Source: DASRCB01 sp035653295
GTDB taxonomy: Bacteria > Acidobacteriota > Terriglobia > Bryobacterales > Bryobacteraceae
NCBI GenBank assembly: GCA_035653295.1
Contig: DASRCB010000055.1
Coordinates: forward strand, 1 to 28,915
DNA: 28,915 nt
Direction: 5' to 3'
The notes below the pieces were generated by a model that ran no database searches, was not told the DNA's origin, and saw only the letters and a list, made by a program, of their open reading frames with translations. How positions within the stretch are numbered: the stretch's first letter is position 1; the number at the start of each line of letters is the position of its first letter. The position numbers and the translations under genes were made by a program. Of the stretch, positions 8,272 to 15,729 are shown in pieces.

Positions 8272-8934
8272 ATGTGGCGGCGCACCGTTGGTATCGCGGT
8301 TCTGCTGGGGGGCGTGGCCTTCGCTCAGTACGGAGAGATGGCCGACCTCGGCGCCGGCAAGCTTCTGATTGCCAAACCCGAGCTGGGCGATCCAAACTTC
8401 GCGCACACGGTCATCCTGATTGTCGATTACGACCGCGATAAGGGGACTTCGGGGCTGATCCTGAACCGGCGGACGGATGTGGCGCTTTCGAAGCTGTTCC
8501 CGGACACGAAGACGGCAAGTTCGGATCCCGTTTTTCAGGGTGGTCCGGTGGAGGAGACCGCCGCACAGGCGCTGCTGCGGTCGGCAACGAAACTGGACAA
8601 CGCGACGCGCCTGTTTGGCAGCGTGTACGTGAGCGGCAGCAAAGAGCTCATTGAAAAGACAGTGGCCGCGGCGCCGCCGGCATCCGAGTTCCGGCTGTAC
8701 GTGGGGTATGGGGGCTGGGGTCCCGGACAACTCGAGCATGAGATCGCGCTCGGCGCCTGGGATGTGTTGAACGGCCGCTCCAACATCGTCTTCGATGACG
8801 ACCCGGACTCGCTCTGGGACCGCCTGGAAAAGCTGGCGCACGCGCGCATCGCGATGAGCGCGCCGCGATTTCACTTCTCGGCGGCGGCGATGACCGACGC
8901 GTCGGGGGCGGTGAACTGGAATTTCGCGCCCTGA
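8272..8934 (+). CDS. YqgE/AlgH family (DUF179) protein with export signal
   Basis: A 220-residue protein matching YqgE/AlgH: the start of the fold in GKLLIAKPELGDPNFAHTV, the conserved SGLILNR segment, the FQGGPV motif, and GYGGWGPGQLEHE near residue 145. Ordinary YqgE proteins begin directly at the fold. Here about 20 extra residues form a signal-peptide-like N-terminus: two arginines, a hydrophobic core (VGIAVLLGGVAFA) and a possible cleavage before Gln19. An exported version is therefore predicted. The family's molecular role is poorly defined. The last 64 bp overlap, tail to tail, the end of the histidine kinase gene on the other strand. The ribosome binding site is weak. Confidence 0.85.
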   Translation: MWRRTVGIAVLLGGVAFAQYGEMADLGAGKLLIAKPELGDPNFAHTVILIVDYDRDKGTSGLILNRRTDVALSKLFPDTKTASSDPVFQGGPVEETAAQALLRSATKLDNATRLFGSVYVSGSKELIEKTVAAAPPASEFRLYVGYGGWGPGQLEHEIALGAWDVLNGRSNIVFDDDPDSLWDRLEKLAHARIAMSAPRFHFSAAAMTDASGAVNWNFAP

Positions 8935-11123
8935 CCGGGGCTGGAATCGACCCAGATGCGGCCGCCGTAACGCTCCACCACGCGCTGGCAGATGGCCAGG
9001 CCGATGCCCGTGCCCGGCGTATTCTTACCGTGCAGTCTTTTGAATGGGACGAAGATCTTCTGGTGATAATCGGGGGCAATGCCGATGCCGTTATCGGCTA
9101 CGCAGAACTGCAGCACGCCCTCCACTTCGCGGACCGAGACGTGAATCCGCGGGGGCTTCTCGCCGCGGTACTTGATGGCATTGCCGATCAGGTTCTGGAA
9201 CAGCGGCACGAAGTGCGCCTCCCACGCGCAGATGGTTGGCAGCGGATCGGAGGTTAGCACGGCGCCGGTATCCTCGATGGCGGCCCGCAGGTTCTGCCGG
9301 ACCTTGTCGAGGACCACGTTAAGGTCCACCGTCTGCACAGGGGCATCCGTTTTGGCGCCGACCTCCGCATAGGCCAGCAGATCGGCCAACAGATCGCGCA
9401 TGCGCTGGGTGCCCGCGGTGATCTGGTCCACGCACATGGCGGCCTGCTCGTCGAACTCTCCGCGATGCACCTTGAGCAGCAGCTGGGAGTAGATGGCGAT
9501 CATGCGCAGGGGCTCCTGCAGGTCGTGGCTGGCGACGAAGGCGAAGCGCTCGAGGTCCTCATTGGAGCGCGCGAGGTTCTCGTTGGAGCGCCGCAGGTCG
9601 TCATTCAGCTCCGCCAGCCGTTCGGCGGCGCGCATCTGCTCGGTAACGTCGCGGGCGATTTTCGAGGCGCCGACGATCCGTCCCAGGGCATCGTAGACGG
9701 GAGAAATGGTCAGCGACACGTTGATGAGGAGACCTGCTTTGGTGCGCCGCCTCGACTGATACTGCTCGATGCGCTCGCCGTGCGCAATGCGCCGCAGCAT
9801 ATGGGTGGTCTCATCCTCCTGACCCGGTGCGGCAAGAATGGAGCAGGGGCGGCCAATCATCTCCTCGGCGGCATAGCCGTACATGCGCTCCGCGCCGCGG
9901 TTCCAGGCCGTTACCACGCCATTCAGGTCGAGTCCGATGATGGCGTCGTCGGAGGATTCGACAATGGAGCCGAGAAGCCGGCGTGTTTCGTCCGCGCGGC
10001 GGCGCGCCGTTACATCGCGGAAAACGAGCACCGCGCCGGTGATGTTCCCGCTGTCGCCGCGAATGGGCGCGCTGCTGTAGTCAATGGGAATTTCTTTTCC
10101 TCCGGCCGCGATCAGAACGGTGTGGTCGGCCAGCGTGACGGTCGATCCCTCACCCAGCACGCGCAGCAGAGGACTGTCCAGCCGCTCACGAGTGAACTCG
10201 TCGCGGATGGTGAAGACTTCGTCGAGATGGCGGCCGGCGAGATCGGTTTCGCCGCGGCCGAGGATGGATCGCGCCAGGCGGTTGGCGAACATCACGTGCC
10301 CGTCCACATTGGTCGAGATAACTGCGTCGCCGATGCTGGACAGCGTGGTCTCCAGCCTTTCGTGCGACTCCTGGGCCGTGCGCAGCGCATCGCTTCTCTC
10401 GATCAGGGCGCGTTTCAGATCACCGTCGCGCGTCTCGATGCCGGCGAGCATGTCGTTAAAGGTGTCCACCAGCACGCCCAGCTCGTCCCCGGAAAATTTC
10501 TGAGCGCGGAGGGAGTAGTCTTTGGTGTCCGAGACCGATGCGGCAGTGCTGGCGAGGCGCGTGATCGGGGCCGCGATAAGCCGCCGCAGCCGCGCCGACA
10601 ACAGGAGCGCGATAAAGCTGGACGCCAGCAGAACAGCGAGCACGGTGGCTCCGTAGACGACGCGCCGGTCATGAATTTCACCCAGGTCGTACAGCAGGGT
10701 CAGAGTGCCGATACGGCCTCCGCTGAGGAAGATGGGATGGGAGAGGCGAATGTCGTCACCGGCGAAGAGCATCTGCGGCTGGGCCGCGGGCGCCGGGCAT
10801 GCGTCACGCGCGCCGGTTCGGGCATAGCGCGCCAGCAGGGTTCCGTCCTCGCGGTAAATGCAGGCGGAGACCAGATGGGTTCTGGAATGAAGCGCGTTCA
10901 GCAGATCGGAGGCGGCATGGGGATCGTTGAAGGCCAGCGCCGCGGTGGCGTTATCGCCGATGATGTTGGCCAGCGCGCTGAGGTCGCGCCGTATATATCC
11001 GCCGAACAGGATGGAATCGGAGATCAGGATCCCGGCGCCGGAGAGAATGAGCGCGGTGGCCGTGGTGATGGTCAGAATGATGGTCAGCTTCTGCCCGATT
11101 GGCCGGTCGCGAAAACTGCGCAT
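8871..11123 (-). CDS. CHASE8-HAMP-PAS-PAS sensor histidine kinase
   Basis: A 750-residue membrane kinase. Transmembrane helices at about 11-36 and 157-177 enclose a periplasmic region that fits the CHASE8 sensor (DLSALANIIGDNATAALAFND). HAMP follows at about 178-232, then PAS domains at about 258-375 and 383-497, and a coiled-coil linker. HisKA has phospho-acceptor His533 (FVASHDLQEPLRM). The ATPase domain is intact: N-box Asn644/Asn648, G1 box DNGIGI (677-682) and G2 box GTGIGLA (704-710). There is no receiver domain and no response regulator nearby, so the partner is elsewhere. ATG 11123 lies 2 nt after the yfiR-like stop with a GAGGT ribosome binding site, so the two are translated from one message. 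The CHASE8/YfiR pairing suggests that YfiR controls the kinase from the periplasm. Confidence 0.93.
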   Translation of the reverse strand: MRSFRDRPIGQKLTIILTITTATALILSGAGILISDSILFGGYIRRDLSALANIIGDNATAALAFNDPHAASDLLNALHSRTHLVSACIYREDGTLLARYARTGARDACPAPAAQPQMLFAGDDIRLSHPIFLSGGRIGTLTLLYDLGEIHDRRVVYGATVLAVLLASSFIALLLSARLRRLIAAPITRLASTAASVSDTKDYSLRAQKFSGDELGVLVDTFNDMLAGIETRDGDLKRALIERSDALRTAQESHERLETTLSSIGDAVISTNVDGHVMFANRLARSILGRGETDLAGRHLDEVFTIRDEFTRERLDSPLLRVLGEGSTVTLADHTVLIAAGGKEIPIDYSSAPIRGDSGNITGAVLVFRDVTARRRADETRRLLGSIVESSDDAIIGLDLNGVVTAWNRGAERMYGYAAEEMIGRPCSILAAPGQEDETTHMLRRIAHGERIEQYQSRRRTKAGLLINVSLTISPVYDALGRIVGASKIARDVTEQMRAAERLAELNDDLRRSNENLARSNEDLERFAFVASHDLQEPLRMIAIYSQLLLKVHRGEFDEQAAMCVDQITAGTQRMRDLLADLLAYAEVGAKTDAPVQTVDLNVVLDKVRQNLRAAIEDTGAVLTSDPLPTICAWEAHFVPLFQNLIGNAIKYRGEKPPRIHVSVREVEGVLQFCVADNGIGIAPDYHQKIFVPFKRLHGKNTPGTGIGLAICQRVVERYGGRIWVDSSPGQGAKFQFTAPDASVIAAAEK

Positions 11124-11125
11124 AA

Positions 11126-11659
11126 CTACCTCACCGACCTCGCCACGCTCAGCAGGCGGGAACTGATGCGTAATCCGGCTCGCTCCGCTGCGGCGCGATC
11201 GATATCGAAGCGCACGCGCCGGTCCGCCACGATCAGGGCGATCATGCCGCCGTGATTCAGGAACCGATCGCCTTCGCCGACCGTCAGCACGCCGGGAGCG
11301 GTCTCGGGCAGCGTTCCGAGCGCCAGTTCCTCATCCTGGCTGATGAAGAGAACCTGGCACCAGTGCGCCTCCGGCGGACGGCGGATACGCTCTGCTACCA
11401 ATTTTCGCCCATTGACCACCTCGCCTTCGACGGTCTGGCGGAGGGCGCCGCCGAAGGGATCGTCGCCCAGCACGCAGATGCGGAGCGGGGCATTGCTGTC
11501 TGCGAAAGCGGACGGCGGCCAGACGATGAATTTGGTGAAATTGAGCAGGAAGGCCGCCTTGACCTGATACTCCAGGCCTTCCTCCGCGCCCGCGTGGGAG
11601 AGCGGCGCGAGGCAGCAAACCGAGAGCAGCGCCAGCCACGCTACTGATCGCTTCGCCAT
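11126..11659 (-). CDS. YfiR/HmsC-like periplasmic regulator (DUF4154)
   Basis: A 177-residue exported protein. The signal peptide is MAKRSVAWLALLSVCCLAPLS with likely cleavage after SHAGA. The mature part opens with the family signature YQVKAAFLLNFTKFIVWP and later has the typical ICVLGDDPFG, VLFIS and TVGEGDRFLNHGGMIAL segments. In Pseudomonas YfiR is a periplasmic repressor of the CHASE8 diguanylate cyclase YfiN. Here the neighbouring CHASE8 protein is a histidine kinase. The ATG at 11659 was chosen over an upstream in-frame extension because it gives the signal peptide directly and has GAGG 7-10 nt upstream. The start overlaps the TonB receptor gene by 19 bp and the stop is 2 nt from the kinase start, which makes a tight three-gene operon. 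Confidence 0.9.
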   Translation of the reverse strand: MAKRSVAWLALLSVCCLAPLSHAGAEEGLEYQVKAAFLLNFTKFIVWPPSAFADSNAPLRICVLGDDPFGGALRQTVEGEVVNGRKLVAERIRRPPEAHWCQVLFISQDEELALGTLPETAPGVLTVGEGDRFLNHGGMIALIVADRRVRFDIDRAAAERAGLRISSRLLSVARSVR

Positions 11660-13662
11660 TCCAGCCTCAGGAATGCGCTGCGCCTGATGCCAACAAGACC
11701 GCCCGGATCGCTTCCGTACTCGAAATGCCAGGGTTGAAAAAGATTGTGCCCCACCAGCGATAACTCGAACTGTGGCCGGAAACGCCACGCAATCTGTGCA
11801 TCGCCGGTGGAGTAAGAAGGAACGCTTTGGCCCGGCAAGGCGCTGACATAGCGATAATCGAGATCCAGCTCCAGGCGCTTGGGAAGGTCGAGGTCCGATT
11901 GGGCCATGACCTGGTGGCCGGGACTGGATCCGACGATGCCCGGCGCGGATCCGAAATCGGTGGAGTTCGGCGCCTTTGCAATGTTCATGTGCAGAAAGGA
12001 GTACGACCCGCGCAGCCGCCAGAACCCGCGCGGCCGCCACTCCGGCGCGATCTCCACGCCTTTGGTATAGCCGCGCAGGCCATTGCCGAAGCGCGCGGGC
12101 AGCAGCAGGTGCTCGGGCGCGGGGTCCTGCTCGAGGAACGGCTGGCCGATGATGTCCTCGCTGAACAAATCGTGGTAGTGATTATAAAATCCCGCGAGGT
12201 CGAGGTACAGGTTCTTCCCGGCCAGCAGCCTGTATCCGAGTTCGTATCCGTTGAGCTGTTCGGGCGCGAAGTTCGGGTTTTCGATGAAGCGCGCGAAAAA
12301 CGGCGTTCCATTTGAAAGGGTGCTGATATACCCGGAGAGATTGAAGTTCTCCTCGGCGTCCGAGGGCGTTCGCACGGCGTGAGTAAAGGCCGCCCAGATG
12401 GCCTGATGCGCGGTCGGCGTCCACAGCAGGCGTGCGCTGGGCTGGAACGCAACGTCGGTAAAGTTGGTGCGCAGGATCTTCGTGCCGACGGTCAGCGAAA
12501 GGCGGTCCGCCAGGAGCCCGATCTCGTCCTGGAAGAAGCCTGTGACCAGGTAATCCGTCCGCTTGTGGGGCACGAAGGTCAGGCCCGAGACCACTTCGAG
12601 GTCGTTGGCCGGGCTGATTCGCGCGCTCAAACCCCATGACAGTTCCTGCCGTGCGGGAACCCGGCGCCGCTGGAGAAAGTCCACGTCGAAGGTGTCGCGC
12701 AGCTCTCCGAAATTCGGCTCATGGCGATTGGTGCGGTCGTAATAGGCTTCCAGCAGCAGATCATTTCCTTCGCCCTGAATGCGCTGCCAGCTTGCGGTGA
12801 TGTCTCCGCCGGAGAGCAGCGCATTAGCGTCGACGGTGCGCTGGAACGGCTGCGTGTAGCTGGTTGCGACCACACTCTCGCCGGCCTCCTCGTCGTAAAT
12901 GTCGCCTTCGAGCATGAAGCTGTCGCGTGTGCCGCGGGACCAGTCCATGCGAAAACCGGCGCGCGCGGCGCGCCAGTCGTCGAAATTGCGCCCGTCGGAG
13001 TGGTATTCCGGACCGCGCGTGAAGGCTTTCCCGAAAATGCGGTAATCGAAACCGCGGCCGTTTCCGCCGCCGTAGCGCATGCCGGCGATGCCCTGGTCCA
13101 CATTGCCGCCGCCGGCGGTGACAAGCGCTCCGTGGGTTTCCTGCGCGCTTTTGGTGATGATGTTGATGACGCCGTTCACCGCGTTGGGACCCCATATGGT
13201 GCCGCCCGGGCCGCGGATCACCTCGATGCGGTCCACATCCTCGAGCAGCGTGTCCTGAACTTCCCAGTACGTGCCGGCCAGCAGCGGGGTGTAGACTGTG
13301 CGGCCATCGATGAGCACCAGAACATCGCGCGTGAGGCGGGTGCCGAAGCCGCGAATGCCGATCGACCACTTGCCGGAATCGATGCGCGCCACTTCGACGC
13401 CCGGGGCCAGCCGCAGCGCCTCGGGGATACTCGTCGCTCCGGAACGGCGGATATCCTCGCCGGTAATGACGTAAATGGCCGCGGGCGTTCGGAAGGCCTT
13501 TTCCGGCGCCTTTGAAGGTGTGGTTACCTCGATCTGCGACAACTGCTCGAGGCTGAGGGATTTCAGCTCCTCGGGGCCGGCCTGGGTAGGTGCTCCCGCA
13601 TCGCCGGCGCGCAGATGCACGGGTATCAGCAGAAGCAGGGAACAGGCACAGAGGCGCATCAT
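11641..13662 (-). CDS. TonB-dependent outer-membrane receptor
   Basis: A 673-residue receptor with signal peptide (MMRLCACSLLLLIPVHLRAG), a possible TonB box (IEVTT, about 44-48), a plug domain at about 55-165 (YVITGEDIRRSGATSIPEAL, DVLVLIDGRTVYTP, DRIEVIRGPGGTIWGPNAVNG) and a C-terminal 22-strand-type barrel ending in FLRLEW plus four residues. Such receptors import iron complexes, vitamin B12, sugars or other ligands with energy from TonB/ExbBD; the ligand here is unknown. It is the first gene of the operon with the YfiR-like protein and the CHASE8 kinase. It may be the outer-membrane input of that signalling chain, in the place held by the lipoprotein YfiB in Pseudomonas. Tandem ATGs lie at 13662 and 13659. 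Confidence 0.92.
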   Translation of the reverse strand: MMRLCACSLLLLIPVHLRAGDAGAPTQAGPEELKSLSLEQLSQIEVTTPSKAPEKAFRTPAAIYVITGEDIRRSGATSIPEALRLAPGVEVARIDSGKWSIGIRGFGTRLTRDVLVLIDGRTVYTPLLAGTYWEVQDTLLEDVDRIEVIRGPGGTIWGPNAVNGVINIITKSAQETHGALVTAGGGNVDQGIAGMRYGGGNGRGFDYRIFGKAFTRGPEYHSDGRNFDDWRAARAGFRMDWSRGTRDSFMLEGDIYDEEAGESVVATSYTQPFQRTVDANALLSGGDITASWQRIQGEGNDLLLEAYYDRTNRHEPNFGELRDTFDVDFLQRRRVPARQELSWGLSARISPANDLEVVSGLTFVPHKRTDYLVTGFFQDEIGLLADRLSLTVGTKILRTNFTDVAFQPSARLLWTPTAHQAIWAAFTHAVRTPSDAEENFNLSGYISTLSNGTPFFARFIENPNFAPEQLNGYELGYRLLAGKNLYLDLAGFYNHYHDLFSEDIIGQPFLEQDPAPEHLLLPARFGNGLRGYTKGVEIAPEWRPRGFWRLRGSYSFLHMNIAKAPNSTDFGSAPGIVGSSPGHQVMAQSDLDLPKRLELDLDYRYVSALPGQSVPSYSTGDAQIAWRFRPQFELSLVGHNLFQPWHFEYGSDPGGLVGIRRSAFLRLEWRSDQ

Positions 13663-13865
13663 CGCCGTAGGGCTACCATCGGCACGTCGGGATGTTTTAC
13701 TTCATGACATAGACGCTGCCGCGCAACTCCGTTACACAGAAGATGTCGGCCGGCCCCGGGGCGGCAATCAGGCCGATTCGGGTGCGGCTGGTGGGTGAGG
13801 GCTCTCGTTGCGCATGCTGAATTTCTGTGTTCAAATACACCAGACAGAGCGTTGGTTCCCAGCCC

Positions 13866-14189
13866 ATGCAGGTTGCAAACGCACCGCCGCCGGACGCTGC
13901 CTCGAATGCGCCGCCCGTGAGTGCCCGCTTCCTCGCCAGCGCTGAAGGAGAGTTAGCGCTCGTCGTCATCGGCCTCGGCGTGGTGGTCATCATTGGATTG
14001 TCGATCGTCCTGAAGACGAGGAACGGCTCGCCGGACGACGCAATTCGGGGTTACGCTATCACGCTCATTATCGTCGGCACCATGGTTCTTATTTGCGCGG
14101 GGTACAGTAATGACCAGATTGCGCCAGCGATGGGCCTGTTTGGCACCCTGGCTGGATATCTGTTAGGCCGGAAAGGAGGCCAGCAATGA
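13866..14189 (+). CDS. Small membrane protein, unknown function
   Basis: A 107-residue protein from ATG 13866; an in-frame GTG at 13827 would add 13 residues. An alanine/proline-rich cytoplasmic-type N-terminus is followed by hydrophobic segments LALVVIGLGVVVIIGLSIVL, YAITLIIVGTMVLICAGY and a weaker AMGLFGTLAGYLLG ending in RKGGQQ. The last segment resembles the membrane tail seen in phage-like and other small membrane proteins, but I do not assign a family. Its stop overlaps the next ATG by 4 bp (ATGA), so the two are expressed together. Confidence 0.6.
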   Translation: MQVANAPPPDAASNAPPVSARFLASAEGELALVVIGLGVVVIIGLSIVLKTRNGSPDDAIRGYAITLIIVGTMVLICAGYSNDQIAPAMGLFGTLAGYLLGRKGGQQ

Positions 14190-14524
14190 AGTTCTTCCCA
14201 ACGGCGGCAGTGTTGTTACTTACAGCAGCGTCAGCGGCAACACAACAGATCCCCAACGCCGACCGCAACGGCAATCCTGTGGTCAGCGTGCGGAATGACG
14301 CGGCCGCGGCGATCTCAATAGAGTATCGCCGGGATAATCAATGGCAGCAGATCAGGCTCGAGCCCGGGACCGACGCCACCATCGGCGGCGATCGCATTCG
14401 CGTGGCGACCACCCGCCGCGACAACGCCGTTATCACTGTGGAACTGCCCGTCCAGCCCGGCAAGAAATATCGCCTCGTTTGGAACGGAGCCGCTGCCATG
14501 TGGGATTTCAGCGCGACACGATGA
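14186..14524 (+). CDS. Small exported protein, unknown function
   Basis: A 112-residue protein with a signal peptide (MKFFPTAAVLLLTAASAATQ). The mature part is a likely beta-sandwich (VVSVRNDAAAAISIEYR, ITVELPVQPGKKYRLVWNG) of about 90 residues. A strong AGGAGG ribosome binding site precedes ATG 14186, which overlaps the upstream membrane protein gene. No catalytic residues or known domain are recognised. Co-translation with a membrane protein suggests a shared envelope role, but this is inference. Confidence 0.65.
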   Translation: MKFFPTAAVLLLTAASAATQQIPNADRNGNPVVSVRNDAAAAISIEYRRDNQWQQIRLEPGTDATIGGDRIRVATTRRDNAVITVELPVQPGKKYRLVWNGAAAMWDFSATR

Positions 14525-14526
14525 CA

Positions 14527-14618
14527 GGCCTGACCGGGTGCGTGCTGCGAGGTCTTAAACGCGCTTGGTTGTAGTCGCGCACATGTGAAGCCGTGAAGGC
14601 TCGATGCGCGGTCAGGCC
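14527..14618. repeat. Long-range inverted repeat between convergent genes
   Basis: GGCCTGACCG at 14527-14536 is exactly inverted at 14609-14618 as CGGTCAGGCC, with 72 bases between. The arms sit between two convergent genes, and the right arm enters the last codons of the kinase gene. A shared convergent transcription end is possible, but the loop is long and there is no T-run, so the role is unclear. Confidence 0.55.
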
Positions 14619-15139
14619 GAATCGCCTCCGATTGCCTGCAGACCGACGCGAATATTTTCCTCCATCGGCTTATCGGTGTCGATGACGGTTTTCGGAAGCG
14701 CTATTGGTTCCCAGCAGCGTTTCACTTCGAGGTACAGATTGAAATCCCGATTGGCGGCCGGGTGCGCGCCCGATGCCGCATCGGTTTCGAGACGTCGGCG
14801 GGCCGTTTCTTCCGAGCAAACGCATTCGATAATACGCCACGGGGCATTGATCGCGTCAATCGCGCGCACGGCGGCTTCCACCTGGTAACGCTTCGAGAAC
14901 GTTCGGCCGTCGATGAAGATGCGGCGCAGCGGATCTTTGGCGAGGAGCCAGCGCGCGGCTTCGAGCAGCAGGTTCACGCACAAATCGTCCTGCGCGGCCG
15001 AATACTCGATGTCTTCAGCTGCGAACAGGGCCGCGCGCACGCGATCTTTATCCAGCACCGCGCCATGCAGTCTGGCGGCCAGCTCGCGGGCGAGCGTGCT
15101 TTTGCCCGTTCCGGGCAGGCCGGCCATCAACACGATCAT
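14612..15139 (-). CDS. P-loop kinase (AAA_33 family)
   Basis: A 175-residue ATP-binding protein. Walker A is GLPGTGKST (residues 7-15); DKDRVRAALF follows beta-2 as in small-molecule kinases of the AAA_33/zeta-toxin-like group. A lid-type arginine pair occurs in ETARRRLETD, and the C-terminal part includes TVIDTDKPMEENI. The family phosphorylates small substrates such as nucleosides, sugars or antibiotics; the substrate here is unknown. The ATG is joined to the stop of the upstream gene as TAATG (1-nt overlap), so it is translationally coupled to the RbsD/FucU-like gene. A sugar-related substrate is plausible from that context only. Confidence 0.85.
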   Translation of the reverse strand: MIVLMAGLPGTGKSTLARELAARLHGAVLDKDRVRAALFAAEDIEYSAAQDDLCVNLLLEAARWLLAKDPLRRIFIDGRTFSKRYQVEAAVRAIDAINAPWRIIECVCSEETARRRLETDAASGAHPAANRDFNLYLEVKRCWEPIALPKTVIDTDKPMEENIRVGLQAIGGDSA

Positions 15140-15696
15140 TACCGCTCGCCGGCTTCACGCATATCGGTGCGCAGGCGGCGCTCGGCATCGGGACCCCAGT
15201 AGGCGCAGTCGAGCTGAAGGAACACAGAGGTATAGGGGATGGTCAGAGTCGTCTTGATAATCAGCACGCGGAACGTTTGGGCGGTCTCATCGAGTTTCCT
15301 GATGATGTCCATATGGGGCAGGGTATTGACGGTACGGCCCTCGAGCATTTTGGCGAGGTGTTCGCGGTAGGCGGAAACCCCGGGCGCATTCTCTTCGCGC
15401 ACGAAGCCGAGCTCCTTGTCGGTGTAGATGATGGGCGCCACGTGTTTGCTCGCGCCGATGGCGGCGAGGACCTTCTGCAGCACGTCGAAGTGGTCGGCGT
15501 TGGAAACGATGGTTTCAATGCCATCGCGCGACTGAGCGGGGTACGCCGAATCGGCGATGACGATCCAGTTGCGGTGGCCGTAGAGAGGAAGGCGCTGCTG
15601 CAGGGTCTGCTCCCAGTCGGCGCCAGGCAGGTTCCCGGCCGAGGCGGCCACGGCGATCAGGAGCAGAGTGGCGGGGAGGCAGATATGAGTCAGCAT
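15139..15696 (-). CDS. Exported RbsD/FucU-like protein
   Basis: A 185-residue protein with a signal peptide (MLTHICLPATLLLIAVAASA). The mature part resembles the RbsD/FucU sugar mutarotase fold: a GHRNWIVIADSAYP block like the family's GH-x-D-x-ivIaDa-x-fP, the DVLQKVLAAIG helix, and near the C-terminus IKTTLTIPYTSVFLQ, which parallels the family's RTGETTPYANviL. RbsD/FucU proteins interconvert sugar anomers in the cytoplasm as decamers. Export is unusual, and the catalytic His/Asp spacing is not classical (Asn where Asp is expected after GH), so activity is uncertain. It is divergent from the exported GH3 glycosidase gene with only 33 bp between starts. That suggests shared control and handling of released sugars outside the cytoplasm. 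Confidence 0.7.
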   Translation of the reverse strand: MLTHICLPATLLLIAVAASAGNLPGADWEQTLQQRLPLYGHRNWIVIADSAYPAQSRDGIETIVSNADHFDVLQKVLAAIGASKHVAPIIYTDKELGFVREENAPGVSAYREHLAKMLEGRTVNTLPHMDIIRKLDETAQTFRVLIIKTTLTIPYTSVFLQLDCAYWGPDAERRLRTDMREAGER

Positions 15697-15729
15697 GATG
15701 GTTACTGTATCTGATTTAATGCAAGCACG

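Noticed and set aside
9465..11255. A 596-codon plus-strand open frame opposite the CHASE8 histidine kinase
   Set aside because: It has no domain features and is a product of GC-rich codon use; the minus strand has all kinase motifs.
13697..13993. A minus-strand frame ending in a protein-like tail (CVTELRGSVYVMK)
   Set aside because: Most of it lies opposite a better-supported membrane protein gene, and no family could be recognised for the tail; a gene remnant cannot be excluded.
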